Positions 52,134-62,525 are shown, counted from the stretch's first letter. The stretch is 64,000 bases of DNA from Sporocytophaga myxococcoides (GCF_000775915.1 NZ_BBLT01000002.1:496001-560000), one strand, 5' to 3'. Made by a program: numbers and translations. The notes: generated by a model not told the origin, from the sequence alone.

Positions 52134-54080
52134 ATGAGTTATTTACAGAACTATAAATATGTTGTTCTCGGCAAAATTTTCAAGAGAAAACAATTTTCTT
52201 CTTCCTGTTTAGCTTTGATTTTGATAATATTCCTATACTGTTTAGTTAATACCGGATTTGCGAATGAAAACCAAATGCGCATAAGCGAGATTGGGGGGAT
52301 TAATGTAAATAAAACATTATTAGTAAGGGGACCTTACCTTCAAAAGGCTACCCCGACTTCAATTGTATTGCGTTGGAGAACTAATAACAAAGTTAGTAGT
52401 ATAGTGAAATATGGATTGTCTCCTTCTGAATTATATCAAAGTGTTGAAGATCAGCTTGCAAAAACGGAACATTCAGTGTCGCTTTCTAATCTGAAGCCAT
52501 ATACAAAATACTATTATTCTATTGGGTTCGGAGATAGTATTTTACAAGGAACAGATAAAAATTATTTTCTTACACCTCCTGTTAAAGATTCTCAGGGGAA
52601 GTATTCTTTCTGGATAGTAGGAGATTGTGGTAATAATTCAACAAATCAAAAAAACGTAAGAGATCAGTTTTATAAATATAGGGGAAATGCCCCTACCAAT
52701 GGCATGCTCTTATTAGGTGACAATGCCTATTGGAATGGTTATGATGGTGAATACAGAGCTGGCTTTTTTTCAATATATGAGAGTGACGCATTAAAAAATA
52801 TACCCGTCTATCCGGCTCCTGGAAATCATGATTATGCCATGAGCAGTGACAGACAAGTGGATCATAAAATAGCGTATTATGATATTTTTGATATGCCCGC
52901 AAATGGCGAAGCAGGTGGGGTACCTTCTGGAACAGAAGCTTTTTATTCTTTTGATTACGGAAATATTCATTTCCTTTCCCTTGATTCATATGGTAAAGAG
53001 GGTGGTGAAACCAGACTCTATGATACTCTGGGTGCTCAGGTGGAATGGGTGAAAAGAGATCTCGAAGCGAATAAGAGTAAATGGATTATCGCTTACTGGC
53101 ACCATGCTCCATATACTATGGGGCATCACAACTCTGATACAGAAATTGAACTTGAATTGATTAGAAGGAACTTTATAAGAATACTTGAGCGCTATGGTGT
53201 AGATCTTATCATATGCGGGCATAGTCATAGTTATGAGCGAAGTAAGCTAATCAAAGGGCATTATGGTAAGGAAAATTCCTTCGATCCTAATGTTCATAAT
53301 ATAAGCCATTCTACAGGAAGATATGATGGCTCAGAGAACTCATGTACATATCTTAAAGATTCTTTTCGCAGGTCGGATGGGACAGTTTATGTAGTTTCAG
53401 GGGTTTCTGGCGCTGTAGGAGGAAATCCACATTTGCCTTATCCCCATAATGCGATGGAAGCATTTAATGATATAACAAATGGAGGGTCTTTGATCCTGGA
53501 TGTGGAAGGTTCCCGGCTAGATATGCAATGGCTTAATGCAGATGGCCTAATCAGAGACAGATTTACAATTATAAAAGATGCCGGAAGAGTGAAGGATATC
53601 AAAGTCAATCTTGGGGATTCTGTTTCTTTACGTGCGTCCTGGAAAGGGGATTATGTTTGGTCTTATGGTAATAGTGAGGATCGAGTTCTTTCGTTCTACC
53701 CAGAAGAAGACCAGGTTGTTGTAGTGACAGATAAATATCAATGTATTGCAGATACGTTTAATATAAAGGTAGAAGCAACTATAGAGCTGATTACAGATGT
53801 CTCTGCTCGGGAATTTGAAGAGGAAATTAAAGTTTCTCCAAATCCTTTTAATGAGGAAATTGCAATCTCCTACAATGGTTTCTTGCCCGTTACTATTGAA
53901 TTATTCAAACTTGACGGATCTCTTGTAAAAACTCCTGTTATTTCAAGATCAATAACTCCAGGAAATAATTCTTTTACTTTAAATGCAAAGGCCTCTGGAA
54001 TTTCAACAGGTATTTATCTGCTTAAAATAGGAAACGAACACAAAAGCAAGATTTTCCGTATCAATTATATTTCAGATTAA
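52134..54080 (+). CDS. Secreted purple-acid-phosphatase-like metallophosphoesterase with T9SS sorting domain
   Basis: A 648-aa exported phosphatase. A hydrophobic export segment (~22-43) is followed by a fibronectin-like purple acid phosphatase N-domain (~63-145, RGPYLQKATPTSIVLRWR). The metallophosphoesterase domain (~157-440) has GDCG (163-166), GDNAY (195-199), GNHD (230-233), WHHAPY and GHSHSYER. The C-terminal ~80 residues (VSPNPFNEEI...GIYLLKIGN...KIFRI) are a type IX secretion type A sorting domain. It probably releases phosphate from organic sources outside the cell. Confidence 0.9.
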   Translation: MSYLQNYKYVVLGKIFKRKQFSSSCLALILIIFLYCLVNTGFANENQMRISEIGGINVNKTLLVRGPYLQKATPTSIVLRWRTNNKVSSIVKYGLSPSELYQSVEDQLAKTEHSVSLSNLKPYTKYYYSIGFGDSILQGTDKNYFLTPPVKDSQGKYSFWIVGDCGNNSTNQKNVRDQFYKYRGNAPTNGMLLLGDNAYWNGYDGEYRAGFFSIYESDALKNIPVYPAPGNHDYAMSSDRQVDHKIAYYDIFDMPANGEAGGVPSGTEAFYSFDYGNIHFLSLDSYGKEGGETRLYDTLGAQVEWVKRDLEANKSKWIIAYWHHAPYTMGHHNSDTEIELELIRRNFIRILERYGVDLIICGHSHSYERSKLIKGHYGKENSFDPNVHNISHSTGRYDGSENSCTYLKDSFRRSDGTVYVVSGVSGAVGGNPHLPYPHNAMEAFNDITNGGSLILDVEGSRLDMQWLNADGLIRDRFTIIKDAGRVKDIKVNLGDSVSLRASWKGDYVWSYGNSEDRVLSFYPEEDQVVVVTDKYQCIADTFNIKVEATIELITDVSAREFEEEIKVSPNPFNEEIAISYNGFLPVTIELFKLDGSLVKTPVISRSITPGNNSFTLNAKASGISTGIYLLKIGNEHKSKIFRINYISD

Positions 54081-54379
54081 AAAAGAATTGTCCGGCTTTT
54101 CATTTATGAGTTGTAATAGAAGTGAACCTAACAGTATTTAACTTCTTTATAACAGAGTTATTATTGAAGATTTTTATGCTATAAATAACTACTTAAAATG
54201 GTTACTTTGTTAATTTTAATTTAATCATTTGGAGATTTATTTAATGAAGTATCCTAAGCTTGAGATTCAGCTATGGAAATAACATTGGTTTTGAATTCAG
54301 GTATATACTTTTTGAAGGGTGACTCCCTAAAGCTACTGTTTAAAGGACAGTTCTTATTTCCATTTTATAATCAGTTGGT
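54081..54379. other. Intergenic region without recognised features
   Basis: About 300 AT-rich bases between the phosphatase and the peroxidase gene. I see no gene, strong hairpin or perfect promoter match here. Confidence 0.5.
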
Positions 54380-56263
54380 ATGAGATCCTGGATATTTATT
54401 CTGTCAATAATAAGTTTTATAGCTTCCACAGGAGTATGCTTATATAAAAGCCCCCCAGATAAAGCATCAAAGCTATTCAGACCCTATATGCTTGAGGAGA
54501 TGTCAAAATGCAAAGAGCATCTTTACCTTATTTTAAATGAAAAATCTTTTAGCCAAAGCAGATTAAAAAAGCATTATATAAATGCAAGAAAGCATTATAA
54601 GCATATTGAGTTCATAGTTGAATATATTTCTCCTAAAGAAGCTAAGTATTACGTAAACGGGCCCTTGGTTCCAAAGTTTGATCCCGATATGGGTAGCAAT
54701 GTCTTTTATCCGAATGGATTTCAGAAGATTGAAGAGATTATCTATGAGGGAGAAGTTAACCAATTACAGTTGCTTAAAAAAATAACAAGTGATTTAATTG
54801 ATCAGTTAAATTTACTGAATGACTATTATTCAAATATAGCAATTAATGATGGCCAGCTGCTTGAAATGATGCAGTTACAACTCTTCAGAATAGCCACAAT
54901 GAGTTTCAATGGCTACGATGCAACCATTTCCCTTGATGGTATTAAAGAATCTGAGTGGAGCCTGGAAGGGGTGAATAAGACATTTAATTTTTTTGACATA
55001 TATGCAGAAAGCGAGCCTTCGGTGATGCTTTTATTTCATAGAAATGTTGCTTTGTTTAAATCAGCACGTAAGCAATTGAGCGCTCATACGGATTTTAATT
55101 CATTTGACAGACTGGGCTTTATTGTAAAATATATAAATCCTCTTAACGAAAGTCTTGTTAAATTTCATAACGCTGCTCATCTGCCCTGGTCAGCAAGAAA
55201 ACAGGCTTTGAATCTAAATAAAAACTCCCTTTTCAGCAGAGAAAATTTTAATCTGCAATATTTCTCTATTTATTATGATGATACTTTGTACAATGCAAAG
55301 CAGGCTGCGTTAGGAAAATTATTATTTTTTGATCCGAGGCTTTCAGGCGGTAATAACATGTCTTGTGCTACTTGTCACAATCCTGAAAAGGGGTTTACAG
55401 ATGGAAGAATTACAACAGTAACTGCAGGGTTGATTAATGATAATGTCAGGAATACTCCATCTCTGTTGGATGTGGCTTTTCAGAAAGCATTCTTTTATGA
55501 TGGCAGGGCTTATCAGCTGGAACAGCAGATCTTTGATGTTGTTCATAATGAAAATGAGATGCATAGCACTTTGGATGAAGCAGCAAGCAAGCTGAATAGG
55601 AGTTTGGAATACAGAATGCTTTTTGACAATGCATTTGAAGATAAGTCTGGGATTACTGTTTATAAAATTCAAAAGGCTATTTCAGAATACGAAAAAACTC
55701 TGGTGACTTTCAATAGCCCATTTGATAAATATATTCAGGGAGATCTTACCAGTCTTAGTAAAGAAGCTATTGATGGGTATAATTTATTTGCAGGAAAAGC
55801 GCTTTGTGGAAGTTGTCATTTTTTTCCAGTATTCAATGGTGCAGTACCTCCATTTTACAATGATTCAGAATTTGAAGTGTTGGGTGTGCCAGCTTCTCCG
55901 GGATCCAAAGAAATTGATACAGACAAGGGACGATTTAATGTTATCGGTATAAAAGAATTTATGTATGCATTTAAAACACCGACAGTACGAAACAGCGCAT
56001 TAACTGCTCCATATATGCATAATGGAATTTACAATACATTGGAGGAAGTGGTAGACTTCTATCACAAGGGCGGAGGTGCAGGAATGGGAATTGCAATCGA
56101 GAATCAAACATTGCCTTTTAACTCTCTTGATCTTAGTACATATGAGAAGAAAGCTATTGTTTCTTTTTTACAAGCTTTGACAGATACGGTGGGTGTGATT
56201 TCAAGGCCGGAGAGATTGCCAGAGATAAAGGAGGTTATAATTAAAATGGATGATTCTTATTAA
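54380..56263 (+). CDS. Diheme cytochrome-c peroxidase/MauG-like protein with long N-terminal domain
   Basis: A 627-aa exported protein. A signal peptide (~1-22) is followed by a ~270-residue helical domain without known motif. The diheme peroxidase domain (~305-610) has heme sites CATCH (329-333) and CGSCH (476-480), and the family motifs LFFDPRLSGGNNMSC, VRNTPSLLDVAFQKAFFYDGRA (in parts), TPTVRNSALTAPYMHNG and YHKGGG. It reduces H2O2 or oxidises a substrate in the periplasm. The start is ATG 54380. Confidence 0.87.
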   Translation: MRSWIFILSIISFIASTGVCLYKSPPDKASKLFRPYMLEEMSKCKEHLYLILNEKSFSQSRLKKHYINARKHYKHIEFIVEYISPKEAKYYVNGPLVPKFDPDMGSNVFYPNGFQKIEEIIYEGEVNQLQLLKKITSDLIDQLNLLNDYYSNIAINDGQLLEMMQLQLFRIATMSFNGYDATISLDGIKESEWSLEGVNKTFNFFDIYAESEPSVMLLFHRNVALFKSARKQLSAHTDFNSFDRLGFIVKYINPLNESLVKFHNAAHLPWSARKQALNLNKNSLFSRENFNLQYFSIYYDDTLYNAKQAALGKLLFFDPRLSGGNNMSCATCHNPEKGFTDGRITTVTAGLINDNVRNTPSLLDVAFQKAFFYDGRAYQLEQQIFDVVHNENEMHSTLDEAASKLNRSLEYRMLFDNAFEDKSGITVYKIQKAISEYEKTLVTFNSPFDKYIQGDLTSLSKEAIDGYNLFAGKALCGSCHFFPVFNGAVPPFYNDSEFEVLGVPASPGSKEIDTDKGRFNVIGIKEFMYAFKTPTVRNSALTAPYMHNGIYNTLEEVVDFYHKGGGAGMGIAIENQTLPFNSLDLSTYEKKAIVSFLQALTDTVGVISRPERLPEIKEVIIKMDDSY

Positions 56264-56414
56264 ATAGATTGAAGTTTTTAGAAATCTTCTCAGTATAACT
56301 CTTTGTCTTCTCTGTGAAATAATTACAAAGAAATGCAGAGGTCATATTTAGTATCTTTAGTTTGAGGGGATTTAGCTATGACAAAAGTAGAGTTAACCTT
56401 TCTGAGTATCTTCA

Positions 56415-56936
56415 TCATTTCGACTTTTTACTTTCCTCTTGGAACCGATATCTTGGTCCAATACAAACTCGATGAACTTTAGTGATAAAGTGTCTATAAT
56501 TTTTTTTATCGCGGTATATCTTCCTGATCTCACCCTTTTCATTAGGACCTTTTTGTTTAGTCGACCATGAAGTGATTTCTCTCAAGTTGGATTTATAATA
56601 TACTTTTGCTTTTCTGGAATCAATCATGTTAAAAATTTCATTTCTAAATGATATATATATACTATCCTGTTCGTTACTATCATTTATAAATTGAAGACTC
56701 ATTTTATCCATTTGAATTTCGTCAGTCTTCGTAATAGAATGTCTACGAGAAATTTCTCTTTTTATTTGTGCTACTTTGTAGGCTGGATAACTGTTACCAA
56801 TGGCATTATAAAAAGAAGCAGTATCAACTTTTATAAAAACTTTTTCAGATTCAAAAACCAAAGTATATCCGAAGTTTTTAAAAAACGGAATAAAAGTTAG
56901 CAAAAAAATTAATGTTATAGTTTTCATTACTTTCAA
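56415..56936 (-). CDS. Secreted protein of unknown function
   Basis: A 173-aa basic protein with a signal peptide (MKVMKTITLIFLLTFIPFFKNFGY). The mature part is charged, with no recognised family. An internal SITKTDEIQMDKMSLQF segment and a Lys/Arg-rich C-terminus stand out. It lies 3 bp downstream of the glycosyltransferase gene on the same strand, so it is probably co-transcribed. Confidence 0.6.
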   Translation of the reverse strand: MKVMKTITLIFLLTFIPFFKNFGYTLVFESEKVFIKVDTASFYNAIGNSYPAYKVAQIKREISRRHSITKTDEIQMDKMSLQFINDSNEQDSIYISFRNEIFNMIDSRKAKVYYKSNLREITSWSTKQKGPNEKGEIRKIYRDKKNYRHFITKVHRVCIGPRYRFQEESKKSK

Positions 56937-56939
56937 CTT

Positions 56940-57998
56940 TTAACTTTCAACTTCTGAAAGCACTTTCACAAGCTGTTCCACCCTGATATCTTTCGCGCAT
57001 TTGAAATGTCCTTGAGGACATGCCTTATATCCATGAAGGTTACAAGGACGGCATTGCAGTTCGGCTTCCATCTGAACTACTCTTGAAAAATCACTTAGTG
57101 GTCCGAAACCAAAAGACGGCACAGTAGAGCAGAATATCGCACACACATTTGCATTTACGCTGCTTGCAAGGTGAAGAGGGCCTGAATCATTTACATAATT
57201 AAGCACAGCGTCCTTCATCAGTGCACATGACTGAAGCAGAGAAAGTTTTCCTGCAAGGCTTTCAACCTTTTTATTTTCAGTTTTGTTTATGATAGAATTA
57301 CAAAGGGTTGAATCACCTGGACCCCCGAGTAAATATATTTTGTATTTAGAGGTTATCCTGTTGATAAGCTCCACCCACTGATCTTCCGGAAATTGTTTGG
57401 TAAACCAGACAGATGCCGGGGCCATGCATATATAGGAATTACCTTTAAGTGGTTGTACCTTTTGCTCGTCTTCTTTGCTGTAATAAAGTCTTGGTTTTTC
57501 AGGCTTGCTATCTGTTATGTCTTCAATAAGGCTCAGATTACGGCTTACCTCGTGAGTGTTGTCGCCGATTTGATGTATTACTTTTTTGTTATAGCAAAAC
57601 GCAAAAGGATTTTTATCAAAACCTATTTTATACTTTGCTCCTGATAAAAAACTTATAATACCTGAAGAACCGAAGCGATGAAGATTGATAAGGAGATCAT
57701 ATTTATTGGAGCGAATCTTTGAAATGATTTTAGACAGGTTTCTGATCTTATCTTTTTTCTCAAATACCAATACTTCGTTCAGGATAGGATTGTTATTCAG
57801 AAGACTTTCATTGCCTTTTTTTACAAGGAAATCAATTTGGGCATTGGGGTAATGTCTGCGCAGTTTTTCTGCAAGAGGGGTTGCCAGAATTACATCGCCC
57901 AGAAAGGCTGTTTGAATAATCAGTATTTTTTTAAAATCTTTTTTCACACACTTCAATATTAGGCAAAAATACTGTTTTCTTAAACCCAAATTAAGCAT
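56940..57998 (-). CDS. Glycosyltransferase family 9 (heptosyltransferase-like)
   Basis: A 352-aa GT9 enzyme that would add a sugar to the lipopolysaccharide core. The family motifs are KKILIIQTAFLGDVILATPLAEKL, LINLHRFGSSG, ASVWFTKQFPEDQW, LLGGPGDSTLC, and NDSGPLHLASSVN, with a Cys-rich C-terminal end (CRPCNLHGYKACPQGHFKCA). An ATG at 57998 gives 17 extra residues. A GTG at 57947 would give the usual N-terminus, so the start is uncertain. Confidence 0.88.
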   Translation of the reverse strand: MLNLGLRKQYFCLILKCVKKDFKKILIIQTAFLGDVILATPLAEKLRRHYPNAQIDFLVKKGNESLLNNNPILNEVLVFEKKDKIRNLSKIISKIRSNKYDLLINLHRFGSSGIISFLSGAKYKIGFDKNPFAFCYNKKVIHQIGDNTHEVSRNLSLIEDITDSKPEKPRLYYSKEDEQKVQPLKGNSYICMAPASVWFTKQFPEDQWVELINRITSKYKIYLLGGPGDSTLCNSIINKTENKKVESLAGKLSLLQSCALMKDAVLNYVNDSGPLHLASSVNANVCAIFCSTVPSFGFGPLSDFSRVVQMEAELQCRPCNLHGYKACPQGHFKCAKDIRVEQLVKVLSEVES

Positions 57999-58197
57999 TA
58001 ACCATTGAAAAAATCCTGTTAATCGTTATAATCAATAGCTTAATTTACCCCAGATTGGGATTGTTACTATCTACCACTTTTTAAATGCTTAATCCCGATT
58101 AGGTTTTGTTTAGCCTGACTATTAACGAAGAACCTTCCTTTTTCAACAAAATATTTTCATGTTTAGTTAATTTCTTAAGGGAAATGGAGGAAGAAAA

Positions 58198-59049
58198 ATG
58201 AGATCAATGTGGTCAGGTGCAATCAGTTTTGGTTTGGTGAACATACCAATTAAACTGTACAGTGCCTCAGGGGAGAGCAGTCTGGATCTGGATATGCTGG
58301 CAAAAAAGAATCTGGCCCCTATACGATATGCAAAAATTAATACCATTACTGGTGAAGAAGTTGATTTTAAAGAGATTGTAAAGGGGTACGAAATCGATAA
58401 GGGCAAATATGTGGTGCTGGAAGATAAAGATTTTGAACAGGCTAATGCCCGCAAAACAAAAGCAATAGAGATAAAGGAATTTGTAAGTGAAGAGGAGATA
58501 GATCCGCTTTATTACGAAAAACCATATTTTCTTGAGCCTGATAAATTTGCGGAGAAACCGTATGCCTTGCTTAGGGAGGCTCTTAGAGAGTCAAAGAAAG
58601 TAGGTATAGGAAGTTTCGTTCTTCGAAACAGAGAACATATCTGTGCTTTGAAAGCTGTAGGAGATGTGATTATCCTGAATCAACTGCGGTATTATGCAGA
58701 CCTGAGAGACTATAGAGAATTGAAGCTTCCTCCGGCTGATATAATTGGTAAAGGAGAAAAATCAATGGCGCTTAAGCTTATAGACCAGTTGACAGAGAAG
58801 TTCCAGCCTGAGCAGTTTAAGGATACCTATATCGATGAATTGAAAAATATAATTGAGGCTAAAGCTAAAGGGTTAAAAATAGAGGTAACAGAAAAAGCAC
58901 CTGAACCTACGCAGGTAAGAGACCTGATGGAAACATTAAAAGCCAGCTTGTCTGCTTCAAAAGAAAGAGTTCCTGAAAACAGAGAGCCTGAAAAGAAAAA
59001 GGTTGCAGAAAAGAAACCTGCAGCAAAGAGAAAAGCTAAAAAGGAGTAA
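58198..59049 (+). CDS. ku: Ku DNA end-binding protein
   Basis: A 283-aa prokaryotic Ku homodimer subunit that encircles broken DNA ends and recruits LigD. The start MRSMWSGAISFGLVNIPIKLYSA is the family N-terminus, and the core includes EVDFKEIVKGYE and YYADLRDYRELKLP. The C-terminal ~40 residues are Lys/Ala-rich, as in other Ku proteins that bind DNA. GGAGG 8 bp upstream supports the start. It is 6 bp before ligD. Confidence 0.96.
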   Translation: MRSMWSGAISFGLVNIPIKLYSASGESSLDLDMLAKKNLAPIRYAKINTITGEEVDFKEIVKGYEIDKGKYVVLEDKDFEQANARKTKAIEIKEFVSEEEIDPLYYEKPYFLEPDKFAEKPYALLREALRESKKVGIGSFVLRNREHICALKAVGDVIILNQLRYYADLRDYRELKLPPADIIGKGEKSMALKLIDQLTEKFQPEQFKDTYIDELKNIIEAKAKGLKIEVTEKAPEPTQVRDLMETLKASLSASKERVPENREPEKKKVAEKKPAAKRKAKKE

Positions 59050-59055
59050 GGAACT

Positions 59056-61734
59056 ATGGGACTTCAGGAATACAGAAAGAAAAGAGCATTTGATGAAACA
59101 CCAGAACCACAAGGCGAAGAAAAGGAGGGGGAAGGAAGACTAAGTTTTGTTGTTCAGAAACATGATGCCTCTCATCTACATTATGATTTCAGACTTGAGA
59201 TAGATGGTGTGTTAAAGAGTTGGGCTGTTCCAAAGGGGCCATCATTGAATAACAAAGATAAACGGCTTGCTATGATGGTAGAAGACCATCCTATTGAATA
59301 CGGAAGTTTTGAAGGCATTATTCCAAAAGGAAATTATGGGGGAGGTACGGTAATGCTTTGGGATCGGGGTGTATTTTATGCTCCAAATATCGATCCTGAG
59401 AACAGACAGGAAAATGAAAAAGCTCTGAGAGCTGGGCTTCATGCAGGAAACCTGAAGTTTATTCTTCATGGAGAAAAACTCAATGGAGAGTTTGCTCTCG
59501 TAAAGACGTACAGGCCTGGAGGAAAAGGGAATGAATGGCTGCTCATCAAAAAGAATGATGGATATGCAACTGAGGATGATGTGAAAGAGCAGGATAGGTC
59601 TGTACTTTCGGGTAGATCGATGGAGGAAATTGCCAGGCAGTCTGAAAAGGAAGGAGATGTATGGATTTCCGGTTCTAAAGAAGTTCCTTTTGATTTGAGT
59701 GATGCAGTTGAAAAGCCCATGCCCCATCAGATTCAGCCCATGATGGCAACACTACTGGAGGAGCCTTTTAATAATAAAAATTGGATCTTTGAAATTAAGT
59801 GGGACGGTTATCGTGCAGTAGCAGAAATCAATCATACGGATGTTCAGTTGTATTCCAGAAATAACAATTCCTTCAACCAGCTGTTTAAACCTGTTCTTGT
59901 TGAGCTTAAAAAGCTGGGGTTGCAGGCAGTTTTTGATGGAGAGATCGTAGTCCTCAACGATCGTAATATAGCTGACTTTGGATTAATTCAGAATTACAAA
60001 AGAACAGGAGAAGGAAATCTTGTTTATTATGTCTTTGATCTTCTTTACCTCAATGGATATGATCTGACTTCTTTGCCATTATTGAAAAGGAAAGAGTTAT
60101 TGAAACAGGTTTTGCCTCACAATAATATTATCAGATATAATGATCACATAAAAGAAGCTGGTATTCCATTCTTTGAGAAGGCCGTACAGCAAGGAGTTGA
60201 AGGTATTATTGGGAAGAAATCAGATAGTGTTTATATACTGAATAAAAGAAGCCGGGACTGGGTTAAAATTAAAACAACTCAAAGGCAGGAAGCTGTTATT
60301 GCCGGGTTTACAGAACCAAGAGGATCACGCAAACACCTTGGTTCATTGATTCTTGGTGCATATGAAAACGGCCACTTTGTTTATATCGGGCATTCAGGAG
60401 GAGGCTTTGATGATGCTGCCCTCAATGATATTTATGACAGATTAGTCCACCTGGAAAATAAAAAGGCTCCTTTCAAAAGCGTTCCGAAGCTTCCTGGTAT
60501 TATTCACTGGGTAAAACCTGAAATCGTATGTGAGATAAAATTCCAGGAATGGACATCAGAAGGATTAATGAGAATTCCAATCTTCATGGGACTTAGAGAA
60601 GATAAATCTCCTGAAGAAGTGGTGAAAGAGATTAAAGCTGATAAGAGGGAGGCTGAAGTAATCATTAATGCCCCTAAAGAAAAACCATCCAAAGGGCAGC
60701 GTGAAGCAGTTCCCCGGAAAAAAGCACTGGAAGGAAAAATAAAGAAGAAGTCGAAAGTTGTTACAGCACTTCCGGATGAATCATATGAAAGCGTTATCAG
60801 TGAAGAGACTCTGGATAAAAAGAAGCAGGATGCTTTGGTGGAAGTAGAAGGAAAGTCATTAAAATTTACAAATCTTAAAAAGGTCTTTTGGTCTGAAGAG
60901 GGCTATGTGAAACAAGATCTGATAGAGTATTACGATCACATAGCCCCCATTATACTACCTTATCTGAAAGACAGACCGGAAAGTCTGAGGAGGAATCCCA
61001 ATGGTTATGATAAACCAAGTTTTTTTCAGAAAGATATGCCTGATTCCATTCCTAAATGGGTAGAAACCGTGAAAATATACTCAGATTCAAATGAGAAGGA
61101 ACTGAACTATATGTTATGTCAGGACAAAGCGACTTTACTTTATATGGCCAATCTGGGGTGTATTGAAATAAACACCTGGAGCAGCAGGATACAGTCTCCG
61201 GAGTACCCTGATTATACTGTGATAGATCTAGATCCTGTAGGGGTCTCATTCGACATTGTGGTGGAGGTGGCGCAGGCAGTGAAGCATGTACTGGATAGAG
61301 GAAAGATAGCAGGCTTTTGTAAAACATCCGGTTCAAAAGGAATTCACATTTATATTCCATTAGGTGCTCAGTATACCTATGATCAGGGCAAGGACTTTGC
61401 ATTTCTCATTGCTATGCTTACTAATAATCTGGTGCCTCAGCTTACAAGCCTTGAACGTATGCCTAAGAACAGGCAGAATAAAGTCTATCTGGATTTCCTT
61501 CAAAACAGAATGGGACAAACCCTTGCAGCACCTTATTGCCTGAGGCCTAAGCCTGGAGCTACTGTTAGTACACCACTCGAGTGGAGTGAGGTTAAAAAAG
61601 GTTTAGATCCAGTGGAGTTTAATATTAAAACGATATTTCAAAGGATTAAAGAAAAAGGAGATATATTTAAGGAGATGTTAACTCATGGCAATGATATGGA
61701 TAAAAGTCTGACTTACCTCAGACAGAACGGTTAA
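59056..61734 (+). CDS. ligD: ATP-dependent DNA ligase D (PE-LIG-POL)
   Basis: An 892-aa end-joining enzyme. Domain order is 3'-phosphoesterase (~5-170; HDASHLHYDFRLE, EDHPIEYGSFEG), ATP-dependent ligase (~225-530; adenylated Lys in EIKWDGYR, K248) and primase-like polymerase (~600-885; DLDP metal motif, SGSKGIHIYIPL). Pol-last order is the common Pseudomonas/Bacteroidota type (PE-LIG-POL) and differs from mycobacteria (POL-PE-LIG). It forms an operon with ku. Confidence 0.96.
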   Translation: MGLQEYRKKRAFDETPEPQGEEKEGEGRLSFVVQKHDASHLHYDFRLEIDGVLKSWAVPKGPSLNNKDKRLAMMVEDHPIEYGSFEGIIPKGNYGGGTVMLWDRGVFYAPNIDPENRQENEKALRAGLHAGNLKFILHGEKLNGEFALVKTYRPGGKGNEWLLIKKNDGYATEDDVKEQDRSVLSGRSMEEIARQSEKEGDVWISGSKEVPFDLSDAVEKPMPHQIQPMMATLLEEPFNNKNWIFEIKWDGYRAVAEINHTDVQLYSRNNNSFNQLFKPVLVELKKLGLQAVFDGEIVVLNDRNIADFGLIQNYKRTGEGNLVYYVFDLLYLNGYDLTSLPLLKRKELLKQVLPHNNIIRYNDHIKEAGIPFFEKAVQQGVEGIIGKKSDSVYILNKRSRDWVKIKTTQRQEAVIAGFTEPRGSRKHLGSLILGAYENGHFVYIGHSGGGFDDAALNDIYDRLVHLENKKAPFKSVPKLPGIIHWVKPEIVCEIKFQEWTSEGLMRIPIFMGLREDKSPEEVVKEIKADKREAEVIINAPKEKPSKGQREAVPRKKALEGKIKKKSKVVTALPDESYESVISEETLDKKKQDALVEVEGKSLKFTNLKKVFWSEEGYVKQDLIEYYDHIAPIILPYLKDRPESLRRNPNGYDKPSFFQKDMPDSIPKWVETVKIYSDSNEKELNYMLCQDKATLLYMANLGCIEINTWSSRIQSPEYPDYTVIDLDPVGVSFDIVVEVAQAVKHVLDRGKIAGFCKTSGSKGIHIYIPLGAQYTYDQGKDFAFLIAMLTNNLVPQLTSLERMPKNRQNKVYLDFLQNRMGQTLAAPYCLRPKPGATVSTPLEWSEVKKGLDPVEFNIKTIFQRIKEKGDIFKEMLTHGNDMDKSLTYLRQNG

Positions 61735-61760
61735 TAATTCTTATTTCAACTTAATTCTAA

Positions 61761-62366
61761 ATGGCGCAATTGATTATCGTTCGACACGGGCAATCTGTCT
61801 GGAATCTTGAAAACAGGTTTACAGGAATGACAGATGTAGACCTGACACCGCTGGGAAGAGAAGAGGCAAAACAGGCAGGTATATTGTTAAAGCCTTATAA
61901 CTTTGAAATAGCTTTTACTTCTGTACTAAGAAGGGCTATAGAAACTTTAAATATCATTCTGAGGGAATGTGATAAAATAAGAATACCGGTATTCGGTTCA
62001 CCTGCATTGAATGAGCGACATTATGGGGACTTGCAGGGGTTGAATAAAAAGCAGACAGAGCTAAAATACGGAGAGCAACAGTTTCTGTTATGGAGAAGGA
62101 GTTATGACGTTGCACCTCCTCATGGAGAAAGTCTGAAGGATACCAGAAATCGAGTGGTTCCTTACTATCAGAAAGAAATTGAATCGAAGCTAAAAGCAGG
62201 TAAAAATATTCTTATCTCTGCACATGGAAATAGCCTCCGAGCATTAATGATGTATATGGAAAATATTAGTCCTGAAGAGATTCCGAATATTACGTTAGCC
62301 ACAGGAGTGCCAAGAGTGTATGAGTTTGATCAGGATATGAAGGTTTTAAAAGTTTTTAATTTGTAG
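61761..62366 (+). CDS. gpmA: 2,3-bisphosphoglycerate-dependent phosphoglycerate mutase
   Basis: A 201-aa histidine-phosphatase-fold enzyme that interconverts 3- and 2-phosphoglycerate. The phospho-His is in IVRHGQSVWN, followed by FTGMTDVDLTPLGREEA, LNERHYGDLQGLNK and the second His in SAHGNSLRAL. It is shorter than E. coli GpmA (250 aa), which is typical of the short dPGM clade. It lies 26 bp after ligD, but this is unrelated metabolism. Confidence 0.92.
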   Translation: MAQLIIVRHGQSVWNLENRFTGMTDVDLTPLGREEAKQAGILLKPYNFEIAFTSVLRRAIETLNIILRECDKIRIPVFGSPALNERHYGDLQGLNKKQTELKYGEQQFLLWRRSYDVAPPHGESLKDTRNRVVPYYQKEIESKLKAGKNILISAHGNSLRALMMYMENISPEEIPNITLATGVPRVYEFDQDMKVLKVFNL

Positions 62367-62387
62367 AGACGCTATGCATGGCGTCTC
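62366..62387 (+). terminator. Hairpin at the gpmA stop
   Basis: GAGACGC-TATGCATG-GCGTCTC is a perfect 7-bp stem directly at the gpmA stop codon, followed by AAAATG. It lacks a T-tract and may be a Rho-dependent or mRNA-end hairpin. Confidence 0.55.
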
Positions 62388-62525
62388 AAAATGTTCAATT
62401 TCAGTAAGAATAAACCTACATTAATTCATGATTTTTAGTAATTTTTTTGAATTCCGAAAAAAAAATAAAAATTCTGGGTGACCTTTGCAATTCGGACCCA
62501 TTAAGCCAGAAAATTAAGACATTTT

